The notes beneath the pieces were generated by a model. The model was not told the DNA's origin and made no database searches. It saw only the letters and a list, made by a program, of their open reading frames with translations. 64,000 nucleotides of DNA from the NCBI GenBank assembly GCA_036345935.2, contig JADWOT020000006.1, positions 7,538,519 through 7,602,518 on the forward strand, in the 5' to 3' direction. The position numbers were made by a program, and so were the translations under genes. The number at the start of each line of letters is the position of its first letter. Position 1 is the stretch's first letter. Of this stretch, positions 14,901-30,101 are shown piece by piece. The DNA is from Taenia hydatigena (taxonomy: Eukaryota > Platyhelminthes > Cestoda > Cyclophyllidea > Taeniidae).

Positions 14901-15271
14901 CTTGGAGCCTTCATACCGCCAAATGACAGCCGAGTTAGATAAAAGCAATTTAAACTTTCCTGCTTCACAAAGCAGCAAATTCAACTTGGTTCCCAAGTGG
15001 TTAAAGGTTCTCGTTGAATTTGTTGTAGCATAGTTGGTGGTACCACCTTGCATTGGCATGCGAAGAAGGTGGGGCCATGTCTAGCCTGAGTGATGCACTG
15101 AGATGGAGAAGTCGTAGTGAAAGTAATTAAGGGAATGGATCCCGTTCAACGATCAAGCACTTGAGGACGACAGTATGCTTCGAAAGCTATTAATTGAAAG
15201 CTCTCAATCTGTCCTCCGCATCTTTCATCCTTGCTGCAAACGCGCTTCTTCCATGTTAGCCTGTCTGCAAC

Positions 15272-15345
15272 TGAGTGAGTGAGTGAGTGAGTGACTGACC
15301 GACGAGACGGCTGACCAATCGACCTCCTGACTGATCGACCGAATG
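15272..15345. repeat. (TGAG)n microsatellite with degenerate CTGACCGA-like tail
   Basis: Five perfect TGAG units plus TGA at 15272-15294, followed by imperfect CTGA/CGAC-type units to about 15345. Confidence 0.85.
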
Positions 15346-18300
15346 AATAACAAGTGGTGAGAGGTGGCTTCCGTGCTCTATTGTTGGTTTGGCAAAGGCG
15401 TACATCACTTGTTATCGCCAAATGACCCACTCATCACCATCCACATTTTGTTTCCACTAAACAAGGCTGTACTTGCCCTCTTCTCTCACTTTTCCACGTG
15501 CATGTGTAGGTGGATGAGCTAGATGTACTGCAAAAACAATTGTTCACAAGGAGATGTTTGCTCGTCAAGTAGTAAACACTTACTGATGACGACGAAACTG
15601 GAAGATTTTATTCCGAGAATTAGCTAAGACTGGTGAATTAACCAATGGGAAAAGTTCCATCCTTAAAAGACGTCACAGCGCAAGACCTCATATCTCCTAT
15701 CACATACCGCATAACTTATTCTCGCCTTCACCCCCATCCTCCATGTATCCCTGATATTTCGCTGTCAATGCTGCCTTTCCAACGACACAAGCATTAGATA
15801 ATCACATGCAAAATGGGCATTTCGGAAAAAAAGAGAGAAACAGAAGTGACTAGGGCTGTGCTTTTATGACTCGGGAGGTGTGGAAAAAAGTAGCAGAATG
15901 AAATGTTGATAAATCCCGCGAACAAAGTACTGTAATAGGCTATGTCTATTTGGATTTTTTTTTACCAGAACCACGCAAACTTATTTGATTGATTTTCATT
16001 TTAAAATAATGAATTTGGTAATAATTTAAAGGAATACCCAACGAGGATTTAAAAAAATTCGGGCTCTGGTCCTTCCATCTAGATAAAACTAATCGCAGTT
16101 CTCAAAAGAATGGGGTGCCTTTTTATCGGAGTAACACTTCCATGTGAGAGGCACTGGTTTCAGGTCACCATGAGATTAGCGAACACTTTACCTAGGCGTC
16201 TAATCTTCAAGTTCCCTTGTACGTGTGACTCATTTGAGAATTGTTCTCACCAGTAGAAATCAGCGAAGTCAAGCGAAATTCTAATAAACGATAAAAGTTG
16301 TCCTTTCCCAGGCAACAAACGCTTTTTCATAACCAGACTGAACCTGTACCTTGAGAGAAAACCTCATTGAGTAACTTTGTTGTGGCAAAAAGAGGAAATG
16401 TATGACTCCCAGTTAACTCATTAAATAGGCTCCAACTACGCGTACGACTAGCACCAATTGAACAAGCGGTTGATAATCAATAATCTTCACCATCGATCGG
16501 TACCGCTATGTTTAGGCCAGCCGAAGTGCAAATGACTGAGCACTGGTAAGCGGTCGATATTTGGCCAGGTGCTGCAGCTGTCCCCAACCGATTGATACAG
16601 GGTAATGGCGGTTGGTAAATTATTACTCATTTGAGAGGTGAGACTTTGAATTGAGAGAAGTGGGAGGGGAGAGGGGTGGAAGAGACGATGTGGTGTGGCA
16701 TTAATGGACAAATTTTAGTTTCGTAAGGCGAGCGAGCAAGTATAAATTGTCTAGACGCGCGTTGTGAATACCAAACGTGAGCTTGACCCATAAAAATGCA
16801 ATCCACCAACATCAAGTTTTATTTGCGGCAGATGCGGTCGCAAGATTTATTGCGCAGATGGGTGATGAGGTGAGTGCATAAATGAGATGGTGAGTGCTGC
16901 TCACTATTATTTCCACTCTGCTCCCGAGGATATTGTTCAACACATTCAAGAGCGTAACTGATTTATCTGATTCGGTTCCAGAAAAGTGACTTTGTGTTGA
17001 ACAATAACAAGCCTTTATGGATAAGGACCAACAATAAAAGATAGGGGATCTATTCTTTCGAAGCGTGGTACTACAGCTTAGCTGGACCGGTCCTTTTAAG
17101 AAAAAGGGGAAACATTTGTGCGCTATCCTTACAATGTAGAAAGACGAGTTAATCATAGGGTGCAAGAATTGCTCTTGCCCATCGCTCAGTGCAAAGCCTG
17201 TAATTTATCCGACGAACAAGTGGTTATGCACACCTCGTTAATAACTGCAGTTATTGCTCTTTTGGACGCAAAGACACATAATTTCTCGTGTAGTAGCTTG
17301 TTTCGTGACGAAAATTGGGTGAGAGAAGAAACTAAAGCATAAGTTATTATTTTTTTTGGGTGACGGCGAAATATCTCTGATTCTAAAGAGTGGGTAAACG
17401 CTAGAAGCGCAGTAAATAAAACATGGCGATCGCTAATCAGCGTCAGTATCCACGTCGTTTATGGGACAATCTAGAATTAAACGGTAAAGCGATTTAGATA
17501 AAAACTAATAAATATCGGTACATGCGCTTGCCACAAAATAAAATATTATTGCCTACGATAATCACACAGCAAGATCAAAGCGAAGGGGATCATTCTCACC
17601 ATAAACTTTTCCTACTTCAAAGAATGTTGCAGTAATGGAAAAATGGAAGTCAGGATGATTTGAATGCAGAAGTCATTAAACGAATCAGATTTTTTAAATA
17701 AACATTGCGCTTACGGTAGTTGTGTTAAGGAGAAATTGGGTTTTAAAATTAAGCTTAAAGGCAACTGGTACGAACCAATATTAGACCCTAAAAGGAATCG
17801 GCAAGTCAATGTGTTTTCAGGCTTTTGTCGATTGGGATTAAACTCTATTTACTCTTTTCTCGATTTTTTTTGAAGACACACCTCATTCTTTTGTGTAGTC
17901 AAATTTTTATCTACTAGGAGAGTATATTTTAGATATAAATAATTCCGGAAAGCGCGATTTGTTAATCCTGTTAACACTCTCATTTGATATTAAGGGTGAA
18001 GGGAAAGTCAAACTCGTCATTAACCTGCGCACACTTAGCTAATCTGAATTCGAGTGTGGATAATGATGCATACACTTTCGAGGGAAACGTAAGTTATCGC
18101 TATGCAGCAAGCACCTATAAGGGCATAAACGGGTAATTTTATTACCTTTCCAGTGTAGGAGATGCTGCCTAGCTGCTTGTTAAGGTGGGAGTGCCTAATG
18201 AAAACCTTAAATAATTTTATTTACTAACGTACCCTAAGTCAAACCCCTCAATTACTCCACTCGAAAGCGGCATTTACAATTTACTCGCAAAAAGGCATTA

Positions 18301-21300
18301 TGAAGAAATTAGCACTGAAAACCGGAACAAGGGCAATGGTATAGTGGCTGGGTCGCCTCTTAAATGGTGTGAGGCCAGCAGGTCTGGAAGTTAGGTTACC
18401 ATTGCCGCACATAAAGCGCCTGGAGGAATGGTGGCAGAAACGACAGCATGTCATCAGTGTTGTGGAGGCTTCGCGGTTGCTGTATTCAAAATTTGACAAC
18501 CTTTCAACTCCATACCCTTCGTCTTGTTTTGAGTGTCGCCGGCGATCCTCTCTGTAATAAATCTTCCGCTTTGAACGTCATAAATAATTGGGCTAATTGA
18601 GACTACGAGACAGAGGCAAAAACAATATGGTATAAGTACACAACACCGTTCAGGTTTGTTTTTGGAGTCGGATGGCAATCTACGGCGTGAATATTTCAAT
18701 TGTCAATTTCAATTCGTACGAGCATTTGTCCAAAAACAAAACCCATCCAACGCAATTCATAAGGCAAAGTGGCATCTACTTTCCTACTTTTCACCCCATC
18801 ATCAATTTACTGCTGTTCAAACATCCATTTGGGTTATTCTTGGCGTCTTGTAGAGTAAGAAGGCACAGATCACAGTCATCAACAGATGCATCATGCCAGT
18901 ATTGTAGGTGATTCGTTTGTGAACAATTTGAATACGCCTATTTATGAGCTTTTTCAGTTGCTGGTCCCTATCTAAATTAAGCCCTTTGTCAACAGCTAGT
19001 TCAATTTTAACGTCTCCTAGGATAGAGACGTCTAGATGCCCAAACATCTACAGTAGATGTTTTCATTCGATGCCGATTAAGACCAATAAATAGCAATTAA
19101 AATTAGCAATTCTGTATTTTGATTTTGGTTTGCAAAAAGGAGCATCAGTGGGTTTCTTGAGTTGTCCATGAAAAAGTTTCGTGACATCTAATTATTACGA
19201 TCCATTTCACTTCACTTATGAGTCATTTTAAATCGCCAACTTGAGCAGTTCCCAAAAAAGGAATGCCTATGAAACTACTACCTTATTTTCGATTCCACCT
19301 CGTTGGTCTTCAACAGACTGTTTCGAAAAAATGAACCAAATTTATCCTTGCGCTTGGTTTCAAAAAGCTAGCAGAGCATGCCAAAATCCAGATCCATCAA
19401 AGGAAACTATTGTAGGTGTCTGTCCTCATAATTTATCCTTAAAATCTGGCCATTCATTATTCCCTCACCTGTTTGTAAACCACTGTCATCCGAAATCCCC
19501 CTCCTGTTGGGCGAGGTTCCAACACCAAGTTGGGTCCCACCATAGTGGCCTGCTAGGGTCAAACAGCCGCTAAGCCCTTGTCCACAAGCTAGTTCAACAT
19601 GGATCAAGTGTGGTACGTGGTTACCTATGTTCGCACCCTTGGGCACAGAGTTATGCAGTGTTCGTTTAAAGGCTACAGGCTTCTTGCCTAATCACTGTGA
19701 CCTTCGTTGTAGACGATGATCTGCTCTCCCCATTAGTCAAGTGCAACCTGACTTGACTTGGCTTAATGTGACATGACATGGCATGACATGACTTTTGTGC
19801 AACCTTCAAGCATAACAAGCTGCAAAACTGCAAGGGCGAAAGCATTGCAATTACCTTTCACCTTTCAAAAGGCCTCATAGACCAAAATGAATTCGAGAAT
19901 CATTTGAGCCGTCGTTTTTCCTGTTATGCTGGCCCAATTTACACTCTTCATACCGTGTTTTAAAATTTCTTACTAAGCACGAATCCGGCGTCAGGCATGC
20001 TGTGTGATAACTGACTGCATCAAGTCTTGTCGCAGAGGGATTTGCCCACTTTGGAGCAATGAGAAAAATATAGGATAAATTTGGTGTTAAGACAACTAAA
20101 CTTGGCGAATTCGAAGTGAGAGGTTTGTGGGTCACGAAATCACTGACAACTGGTGCCAATTTAGAATAATAAATAATCAAAATGTGGTGGTCGCCGTTCG
20201 TTTGAGATCTTGGCAGTGAACGCGTCAAAGTTGTGCCCCTATGTTATGGAGACATGCGATACATTGATGAAGTTTGCATGGGGTAGTCTCAGTTTAAAAA
20301 CTTGAACTTCAGGTCAAAGTTAACACTTTCAGAGTCAGTTCTGCAAAGGCACACCTACGCACCAAACCTCAAAACCATACAAAGAATTTTAAGTCGCACC
20401 TTTTACGCATTACGGAAGAATGCGTTTTTCGAAACAATCATAATTTTGACAGGAAGAGAGGTCAATAATTCACTTCCATTAATTTGCAGGTTTATTGCAG
20501 TCTACTGCAGACATGAAACTGGTATAAATATTTCAGCCTATTTTGATGGATTGAAGACTACAAATTCATTTAACGATTAAACTTTAAAGCTTTCCCCAAT
20601 TTTACTGTCAAAAGTTCCTTTTTAGACTTGGAATCGGTACACTAGAGGACGTCCATTCCTTGATTTTTGTTTTACCCTTCAATCATACGCCGAAAACGCA
20701 TTCTTTAAAACACTGTTACAATAAATTCAGCTTCTTGCATGGTCGGAATGTGATGGACATTTGGACTTAGTTACGGGGCTCACAGATACGTTAAATACTG
20801 TGATTAATCCACCTAGTTGCAAATTAAAAATAATCAGGATTAGCTAGTTCAGTTCACGAAAGACGCTACCAAGTGCTAAATTCTAGTGCATTTCTGAATG
20901 ACAAATCGGTCGAGGATCTGAATGACCCTGACCCGTTTTGCTAAAATCGATATTTAATTGCTGAGCTAAAGGATATATTTGACTTTTAAGTTACGTCCAA
21001 TGTGAACTTGTCTGTTTTTGCCCTTTTTATGTGTCCCCTTGTGATGCTTGATCTAGCAAGTAGAGCGACAACATCGCTGTAATGTCTGGTAGAACGAAAC
21101 GCCAAAAAAGTTTAATTATAATCCTGGCGAAAATTGTAGCCCGTTGAATAAACTTTACGCAAGTACTTTTTTCCCACAAAAATCGTTCCCACTAGACTCA
21201 GTATCAGTGGGAAAAATATCGGAGGCGTTGACACCCTCACCATTTGCCTCAAAAATGTACGGAGTGGGGCGAATAAGTCAAACGAAATGGGGAGGCCATT

Positions 21301-24300
21301 TCTAAAGTGTCGCTTTTTCGCTGAGGCAGCCTCTTCACAATTTGACACGTGATGCCAGTGTTCCAGCCACAGAAAATTGTAATTGCAGCCTGAATGGTAA
21401 AAGCCATTACCCATCTCCGATTTGACTTTTTAAAAATTATCGGATCTTCAAAGAATAACTCAAAATTTATTGTTTGGAACAAAAACTAGTTGATTTCGGC
21501 TTTTTACGTTTAATAGCTGCTCATTCATAGGTTGATTTTTATAAATGTTTATATGAAAAGTTGGTGTTGCTTCTGCAATATCCCTAGGTGTTTTTCTAGA
21601 TTTCCCTTCTACGCACTGAAATAGACATTGAAGTCCATTTTTTGCGCTATCTAGAATGGACGCAGTTTAAAGAGGAATGATTTTCAAGCAGTTGATTCAC
21701 GACACTTTGGCTCCTATGACTACAACTGTACGGCCTGGTGTTATCACACTTATAAATACGTCAAAAATATTATCTAAGACTAACTTTGCTACAATAAATT
21801 GAATGGGTTAGGTGAATAAGATGTGCTCAAAAACCAACTAGTCTTTGCGGGTATTTTTCTTGGGCCTAAAATTCGAGGCGACATGAAAAAAACGGCCATC
21901 ATATAAATAGCATCTCAAACGTCAGAACATGTGGCAAATACTAAATATTTTTATATCCAATTAAAAACCCTCAAAATGGAAATAGCGTCGACGTTCAATT
22001 AATGAAGGGAGGCTGTGTTGATAATTGAATGAGTTGTGTCTGCCATGCATGTCTTGTAACATTACATTGCCTTAAAAATGTACTCAAGTTAGGTAAATCT
22101 ATCCCGTTTTTAGAATTCGTACAGTCAAGCAGGATCACCCTATAAATTCATTCGTAAAGTAACAAAGCAATATGATTGGTCACAGCAATGGACTAAAACC
22201 CCTTTTAAATGGCATATTATTTCATGGGGAAAAAATGTTTACTGTTTTGATCTGCAAGATTAAAACAGTAGAGATCCTCCGATAAAATCCAACTGCCCAT
22301 AAAGGCTGTATAATACTAGCATCACAATTCACCTTCCTTCAGTGATTTCCTCTTTGAATTTTCTTTTCCATCAAACCAATCTTCTGTCCATCAATGAAGC
22401 TATAGCAGCAGCATCACTATCAAGTAAGGGGGCTGAGTTGAGAGCGAAAAAAGCGACTGAAGTGCATGTATCTCCCTCCTCACCTCTTCCTTCTCCTCTC
22501 TTCCGCCCAGTGATGAGCCGAGCTCACGCAGACGGTTAGGCAGACAGGCGGAGAGGTGAGGAGCGGTGAGCGTGAGCAGGGAAGACAATGCTTTCTTCAG
22601 TCCCTCCCCATCCTCTCACAATGATGGTGACGCTTCATTAATCAAGTGACTCGAATACTCCTTCCTCATTTCGCTTCGAACAGGTGCATCACAAGAGGAA
22701 TAAGTATAGTAGATTTGAGGGAAATTATTTTCAATTAAGTACACACAAACACATGCCGCTGCTACGACACGTAAGAGTTAATGAAAGGGCACAAAGCCAT
22801 GATAGTGCTTCTGGTTCTCCTTATGTCGCGTAGATTTCCAGTGCTTTAGCCGTCCCGTATACTGGTATGTTCGTATGTTCTGTGACAACTTGTGGAATAG
22901 TTTGGGTGCTATGGCTAATGTGCTTTTTGCGTAATGCAACAACACTCTGATCCCACCAAATTAAAAGCAGCAGTTGATGTTGAACTGACCTATTAAATTG
23001 AATAACCTGTTGCTAGTCTGTAGGAGATGCCAGTCAGTTGTTCCTTAAGTGTTTGTCGGGAAGAGCCTTTTCTGTCCATTTACCTAGGCTAATTAGGTGC
23101 GGCTGAATTGCTTGTAATGACCGGTGTTGGCCTCTTCCATAAAGAGTAACATTATTTCCAGGAATGCGACAACCCACATTAATGTCCCCTCTGCACACTT
23201 ATTTTCGCTACAGGCTGTGATAATGTGTGAAAAGCAATTTTACTGCCCAAAAACAGCTAATGGGACAGAATTGGGCTGACTTGTCCATTCCCACCTGCAG
23301 ACAGCAAGGGAGGCAGAATGAAAGCTTTTACGACTTTAAAGTTGGCTTCTTAAAATTAGTTTAATTTGAAAATTCATGCCTCTAGCACTTCCGGCCTTGT
23401 GAGACTTGACTCTAGCAAATCCATTGTTTCACTCCATCTCTGCCCACTGTTTTCGGTTATTCGAAGCACTTCCGTGGGTTTTCAGTTGGAAATGTCATCC
23501 TTATGGTGATTAAACTACACTTAAGGACAAAATATTGTCTTTAATGATATTGGTTTTGCACCGGAAATAAAGCAATCAAGGTGATTTGTTGTTGGTTCTC
23601 TCAGCACGTCCTCCATGAAGACACCGTAATTGTAAAGGTGCAAAAGTATATGATTTCTAGAAAATTGTGACCAAATGATTTAATAAGATTAATATTTCAG
23701 CAGTCGCATTAATGCTCTACTTACTCATAAGATCAAAGAGGCTTCTGAAATATGTCGTTTGAGATACCTCTGTCCCGATTTTACAACGCATACAAGCGGC
23801 GTTCGTCGATTAAGTAATACAAACACTTTTCATTTACAATAGCAACAACTTTTATTTATTACCAGTCCTGAGAGTCAAAATTTGTTTTTGATTTATAATG
23901 CCAATAACCACCTCAAACTTTCTTCGTGGATCATTTAAACAACGTTTGCGCAGGAGCGATCTTCACTTCAGGCGGCTTACAATATTACTTGACTATCTCT
24001 ACCACTAAAAAGGCCGTTCATAACCGATTTACAGCAAAATTTGCGAAAAACTCACTAACTTTACTCAGTTCAATTTAAAAAATTGTTTCACATGGGGTAG
24101 AGGGTGTTCCTAGTCGCATAATCTAAAATTCCGCGTACCCTTTAATCATTCACAGTGTTTTGACTACACGCACATAAAAGTTAAGAATTCTATATCGTGT
24201 TATTGTTGATTTATGCCCAGTCTCGGTCGTCTGCTTCGCAAACACCAAAAATACAAATGAGGACAACGTCAGGAGTTTCAAAATCTCCCCTTCATGTTCA

Positions 24301-27300
24301 CCCAACTGTTGCGTTTAGAAGTGGCAATTAAAAGGGCAAACAAGTGTAATTAATTGGAATTGAGAAGTCGTTAATTTTGGCATCAACTTACTCGCTGTTG
24401 GCGCTTGAATCCTTTCGCAGTGCACACTCATGCGCACACATGCACATACCTACATGTGTTTTCCTCAGTGTATCTATCCTTCTGTTCGTCCACCTTCCAA
24501 CGTAAATAAAAACGCGGCTGTGGTAAACACGTAAGTGCATTTTTTTTCTTCCATTTCACCCAAACAGACAATCCAACATTTTACGTACCTCTAAATCTTA
24601 TTTTCTCGATAAATAATTCTGAATGAATTGTGGCACTTTGAGAGAGGATCATCTGAATTCATTTGCTGGTTCTTATTAGTAAACCGGTAAACTTAGCTGG
24701 GTCTTATATTCACTGTTCACAAATTATCACAATTACGGTTACTAGTACGAAAAAATTCACCAATTCTTCTCATAAACTACACGACAATGGTTCGAAACCA
24801 ACTTTTAATGCAACTCCCACTTTATTTTCAAATTATTTTGCTAATAATTACTGATTTGTAATATTTACGTGGACCATTTTTTGTGAAGAAGGCACCTTGC
24901 TGCTACTTTAGCTTATTACTAATGGCACTCTAGAATTATATGCATAATTTGAGCTATCTCAAAGCAATCTTTATAACATATGCGAATCCCATTTAATATC
25001 AAAAACAGTTGCTGCCATGGGAGATAAAGTAACCAAGATATCCTTGATGGCACTGAAAGGCAAATGAAACTAAACGTATATTCATAATCGGCGTACAGAA
25101 CAGAGATGAATAAACTTTTGCCCCATGACAACTCAAAGGGAGACTCGTCTATTGAAGACCTTAATGATAAAAGTTGGCCAAGAAACCATACCATTAATTT
25201 TTCTGTCAGAGTTAGGAATGACTACGAAAATACTTAGTCTCCCACGCTTACTCTCGCCAGACCCACTAACCGCCCTAAAAACCTACTCAGTGTTGGCACA
25301 AAAACAAGAGACACACAAAGTGATAAATCACAGCATCACAGAAATTTTATTATTTGCAAGTCAAAAGACCTTAGCAGCATCAGCAGGAACCCATCTGCAA
25401 GTGCTCTCGCCATCTTGTTTCCACTCGAAATTTTAGAGTCTGGTCCATTTAACCGGGACAGTAATTTGCAAACACGGCAGTTGGTACAGATAAGGGTGGG
25501 TACCGCTCACCCACACGAGGATGCACATATATCACCTCGATTTTGCAACATTAGCTTCCGTCGCCCCGTTTGTGTAACTTTTCTTTTTACGAGCGGCTGA
25601 TCAAAGTCACATGTTGGCATCTGTGCAGTTAAAGTGTGCGCATACAGTTAGGCACATTTCAATTCAACCAGACGAGGTGATGTGTCTTGAATTCCTCCTT
25701 TTCAGTCAATCAGTAAGCTACTTTAGGTGCATTCTCAAAGGAAATGGATTTTATTCAATTAATCAACAAATGCTGAAACAGGGGAACGCCAATCAGAGCT
25801 TATTACTTTACCCCGAGCGAGGTTTATATTAATGTAGCAATGGCTCAGTAAGAAACCTCTTCATTGATTAGGTGAAATGGGTTGATAAATTTATCAGAAC
25901 AATGCAGCAAAGATTAATAAAATTTCCCGAAATTCCGTGTCTGCAATTAAGCATTTACAAATTAGGCGCTAAAATATCAGGGACGTCTACTGGTTTGTTT
26001 TCAACCACAACATTTACTGATTATGACCTCTAGCAGAAGCAATTATCAAAATTTGCTTAATTGTAAGTTGCTTAGGCATTCCCCTCATTCTCGCACCAAT
26101 TTATTAAATTGCCATGCCTTCACTTTCATATTATCCCTAGGCTTGAGGGCTGACGTCCCAAACTCATGGGATTTGCCGCTTACATGTGCCGTTCTGACTT
26201 GCCAACTTGGAGTCCAGCATCACCAGTGTGGCTGCACTCAATCCGAAAGCAAGGAGACGGCTTCGCTTTAAAACAATAAAGTACGTGAAGAATGGTCTTA
26301 AAAATTAAACTTTTTTAGATTTCGAGTGCTGTTGATTTAGTGAAAAAAAACTTACAACTGGCTGTCACACGAAACATATCAACTGCGGTGATTGACCCCC
26401 TCTGAAGCCTCGGTAGCGAGCATAGTAAGCACCTATGAATTGGATGGTGGTAGGCATAAACAGCTCCAATGTCAAAGGTGCAGAACTAAAAATGAACCTG
26501 CATTTCCGCTTAACTACTTGTCGTTTAGATTGAACACCTTTGGTCCACTATTGCATTACCACATCCTCATTCGCCTACTTTCTGCACCTCAGCGTCTTCA
26601 AATTTCGCCGGATTATTAAATGTCAGTCTAACGGACTACCTTGACGTTAGAGTACAATTAATGTTGTCGAATCGAGTATGCTAATCTTAAATGCAAGCTG
26701 GAGACATAGGTTTCTTTTAACTTCCGGATTCGGTGGTAGATTTATCCCCATCAGACCGTCTGCTTGACTGGTACATAGCTCAGTCGCACGAGACAATGGC
26801 ATGGACTAGTCACCAGTTACCGTAACCACTTTCTGGTGTCAACTTTCTTACATTTGATAATAAATGACGCGAGGAAAGGAGTTCTTGGGTGGTCTTAATT
26901 ACTCTAAAAACACCTTGCCTAATTACATTGTTTTGGGGTGGGCATTGATCCGCCAGCTCAAGTATAGACGAGCCAATCTTCATTAGGTGATTTCCACTAC
27001 TTTTACATTCCTATAGGGCTTTTGATGCATTTTTTATTTTTGACAAATTTAAATTTGCCATGCCATGTCTACTAATCTTGCGCATGAGAATCTTCGCCTC
27101 CACACACTTTCTCTTTAAAGTTTCATGTCATCCAGAATCTCAGATTTGCAAGTCGGGTATTAAATGGACAGATGTGCATGAATGATTGAAAGCATTGTTT
27201 AAAGCTAAATTCGTACTATTTTTCATTAAATCCAGCCTGGTCACCTCCTTATTTAGCTCTCGGTTAAATAGGAGGTTTAACAGCACAAACATCTGTATTC

Positions 27301-29727
27301 TTTTAACGAGGACAAAATTGAACCTATAGTTCAGTTTTCGATCTTATCAAATTTAAAGTACTTATTCAAAGCTTATGACATTTTAAACGCAAGACCTACA
27401 ATTTAGCTCGAGAGTGTTCAAAGATTCTACTCTTTCGTGGAGGTAAAATTCTCGCATTCTACACAGGTAGCATGGTCGTTGTCTTTCACAAGACGTCGAG
27501 GTCAAAGCACACCACGCCTAGGTGGTATGAGAGGAGCTGTGTGTGTGTGCGGTACCCTCCAAACAGCGGAAACAAGACAAGCAACAAGAAGAAAAGGTCT
27601 AAAAACACACCCGGACTGGCTTGACAAGCCCACCTTTTACCCTCACTGACCATGGGAACACGCTGGAAAGTGCTGCAACTAAATGCACGAGTGCAGGAAT
27701 GCAAGCTTCTAGTTAACTGTTCGCCTCATTCCATATCTACCTTGCTCTCTAGGTGCACCGTTCCAATTAATTGTAACGCGCCCATTAAGAGGCGCCTGGA
27801 CAAGTTGCCGTTGGGTGAGGAGCAGTTTATGGCCAGAAAATTCGTCACAAATGCTTGATCTAGATTAAGAAGGTCTGCCTAGAGGCCAAAACTGCAGAAT
27901 GTTACTTTAGTAATTGGTCATCTTTTTAAAGAAAAACACAAAGATTTGGAATGACTAAGGAATAATTTTTAAGGAAAAATAATTGAATGCTGCTTTCTTA
28001 TCTGGGAAAGCAACATCGATTGAACTGCGAATGACTGAAAATTAAGTGAGTTTAGTTTCCGTAAATTTTTAAATAATTTCCAAATGAGTACCAGTTACTA
28101 ATAACGCAGCTTTGTATGATTCCTTTCACAAGCAAATTCAGTGCCGAAGTCTCAGAGGAACATCGACCACCGCGATAGCCCTGACCATTTATTGCTTTAA
28201 TATGAGACCAACATTTTCTCAACTGTTAATGTGTTTATAAAATTTTAAAACTGAAAAAGATTTTCGCCCTCAAATTAACAATACAATGGGTCTTTTTCGT
28301 TGTGTAAACCACAAGTTAACTTTCTGACATTACATGGTACATTTGGTTACCATAATGTAATGCGAAACACCTAGGTGTTGGTGTTGATTTAATCCCGCTA
28401 GAAGGATACTGTGACCAGAATAAAAGCGAGAACAATTTGCTCAAACAAAGATTACCCACATATTTATTACAATAATTCGACTTCTTTATTTGGGTCAGAC
28501 GCGTTCTTCGACGAGCCCTGGGTCTGCTCAAATCTTAAAACGCCATCATGATCCAGGACTAAACCATTTTTGTTTATAAAATTGTCTTCTCATAAATAAA
28601 AGCCGACCACGAATTTTTAAATAACTAAAATACTCCTATTTTATACCTCCTCAGATCGTTTTAATTTTGAGGCTGAGACTAAAATATTTGGTTTTGATAA
28701 GATGAAAAGCATTTACAGACTTTGAAGAAAAATATTAGTGATATGACTAGATGTAAGACGTTTATCTAAATTAATCCTAATTATATCGAGGTGACATTCA
28801 GTAGGCAAGCGAGGAGGCATAGCGGTGAGATAGCAAGCAGGGAGTCTCTAGGGAATCGACACCAGCTACCAAGCGACGTAGCGTTTGCGGGCATACACTT
28901 GAAACCACATTTACCTAGTCGATAAATGTAGCGAAATCTGTCCCTCCCTTTGGACCTAAATCAGTTCATCTCACAGTGCATTCAGGTTCCATTGGCACGG
29001 CAACCGAGACAGATTTCAAGCTAATTTATTCACTGGTGAAACTGCACGTCTGGTTGCCTGGCGACTTTCGTGAGAAATTGATAAAATTGTGGACGCGTTG
29101 CGTGGTAGACATTCATCAAAGGCTTTCGAAAGGTGGATCAACTGTGTGATAGCCTCGTCGAATAGAAGTACAATTTGAGGATACAAATCAGGTCTTCAAT
29201 GTGTGGTATGCATTAAAACTATCGGATAAAATTTATTCCTTCATCCAATTCCCTACGTACTTCGGGTATCGAAGTCATTATCTTGCCTTTGTAACAAGCT
29301 CAAGCAGACACATTACCTATCCGTATCACTTTATTCCTGCACTAAGGATCGTAGAGACTGCCTTGTGTTGGAACATTTCTGTACGCAAAGGCGAGACTAT
29401 CCATTTGTTACTGAAAGACTAAATGCTTCTTTTTAAGCAGTGGCAACAAATTCTTGAGTTTTAGTTTAATGCGGCCAGATAGTTTGCATTCTTTTGTGCA
29501 ATATAGATCACAGCCTCGGTAATTATCAAAAGTGGAGCAGTTTAAAAGATCACCCTATTCAAATGAATGTGATTAAAATTGAGTTGTAGTGGAGAATGTA
29601 TTGCTTTTCACCTTATCTAACAATTCTGAGGAGTATTTACTTTTGATTCATTCGATTGAACATAAGCGTCATTTCACCTAACTGCTTTCACCTCTTCTTC
29701 CTCCCGGCTGCCCGGGGACCGGACAGG
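15346..29727. other. Non-coding stretch, nothing recognised
   Basis: Mostly A+T-rich sequence. A short ATGAC-like repeat lies at about 19769-19793, and purine/pyrimidine-rich runs lie at 22470-22620. The patches at 19440-19640 and 28800-29100 are more G+C-rich than their surroundings and may be old mobile-element sequence, but no protein motif was recognised. No gene is supported. Confidence 0.5.
19769..19793. repeat. Imperfect ATGAC tandem repeat
   Basis: About five TGACA/TGGCA units in a row. Short and imperfect. Confidence 0.6.
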
Positions 29728-30101
29728 CTAATTTTGCTGTGAGATAATCGTTATTTTTGGACTGTATTGCGCTGTGAAATCATGTAGCTGCAGATCACCA
29801 TACCAACGTGCAACTGAGCGATTAATTGCCCTCATTGTTTTCAGCCAAGTAAGTGCTTGATGATCCTTTCCCACTATGAAACATTCTCGCTATCAGGTAG
29901 CCTGAAGTGTCTGACCAATGTGTGGATAGCAAACAGTTTACGCTCCGTTGCACTTTTCTGTCTCATTTTTTCGTTGAATTTAATGCTCACGTAGACGATG
30001 ACGTGTTCCCCTCCTTCGTTGTCACTTTGTAAAAGTACATCGCTCGTGTCCGCGCTCAGTACGAAGGTTGGGGCGCTTGCTTCGGGTTCGATATCCATCA
30101 C
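29728..30101 (-). mobile_element. Ty3/gypsy retrotransposon relic: RNase H fragment
   Basis: Two overlapping minus-strand frames (30101-29874 and 29880-29728) together cover the RNase H region that follows reverse transcriptase in Ty3/gypsy pol. The first shows FVLSADTSDV, EHVIVYVS and a KSATERKLFAIHTLVRHFR segment. The second shows DHQALTWL and VARWYGDLQLHDF, standard landmarks of this family. The two are one base out of register near 29878, and the second frame ends at a stop. No reverse transcriptase, integrase or LTR is seen next to it, so this is a broken fragment, not an active element. Confidence 0.85.

Larger units (their letters stand above)
3154..15271. other. Non-coding stretch with scattered transposon relics
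   Basis: No supported gene. Contents noted: a doubtful integrase-like piece near 6990-7190, a small hairpin at 7117-7142, an RTE-like piece near 8870-8960, and a CCACCGCCGCC-type low-complexity run with G+C-rich flank at 9240-9560. A G+C-rich patch at 14350-14560 is open on both strands but was not recognised. Confidence 0.5.

Noticed and set aside
24919..25194. YAD motif in a minus-strand frame, as in reverse transcriptase
   Set aside because: The second Asp is replaced by Tyr and no other polymerase motif lies around it.
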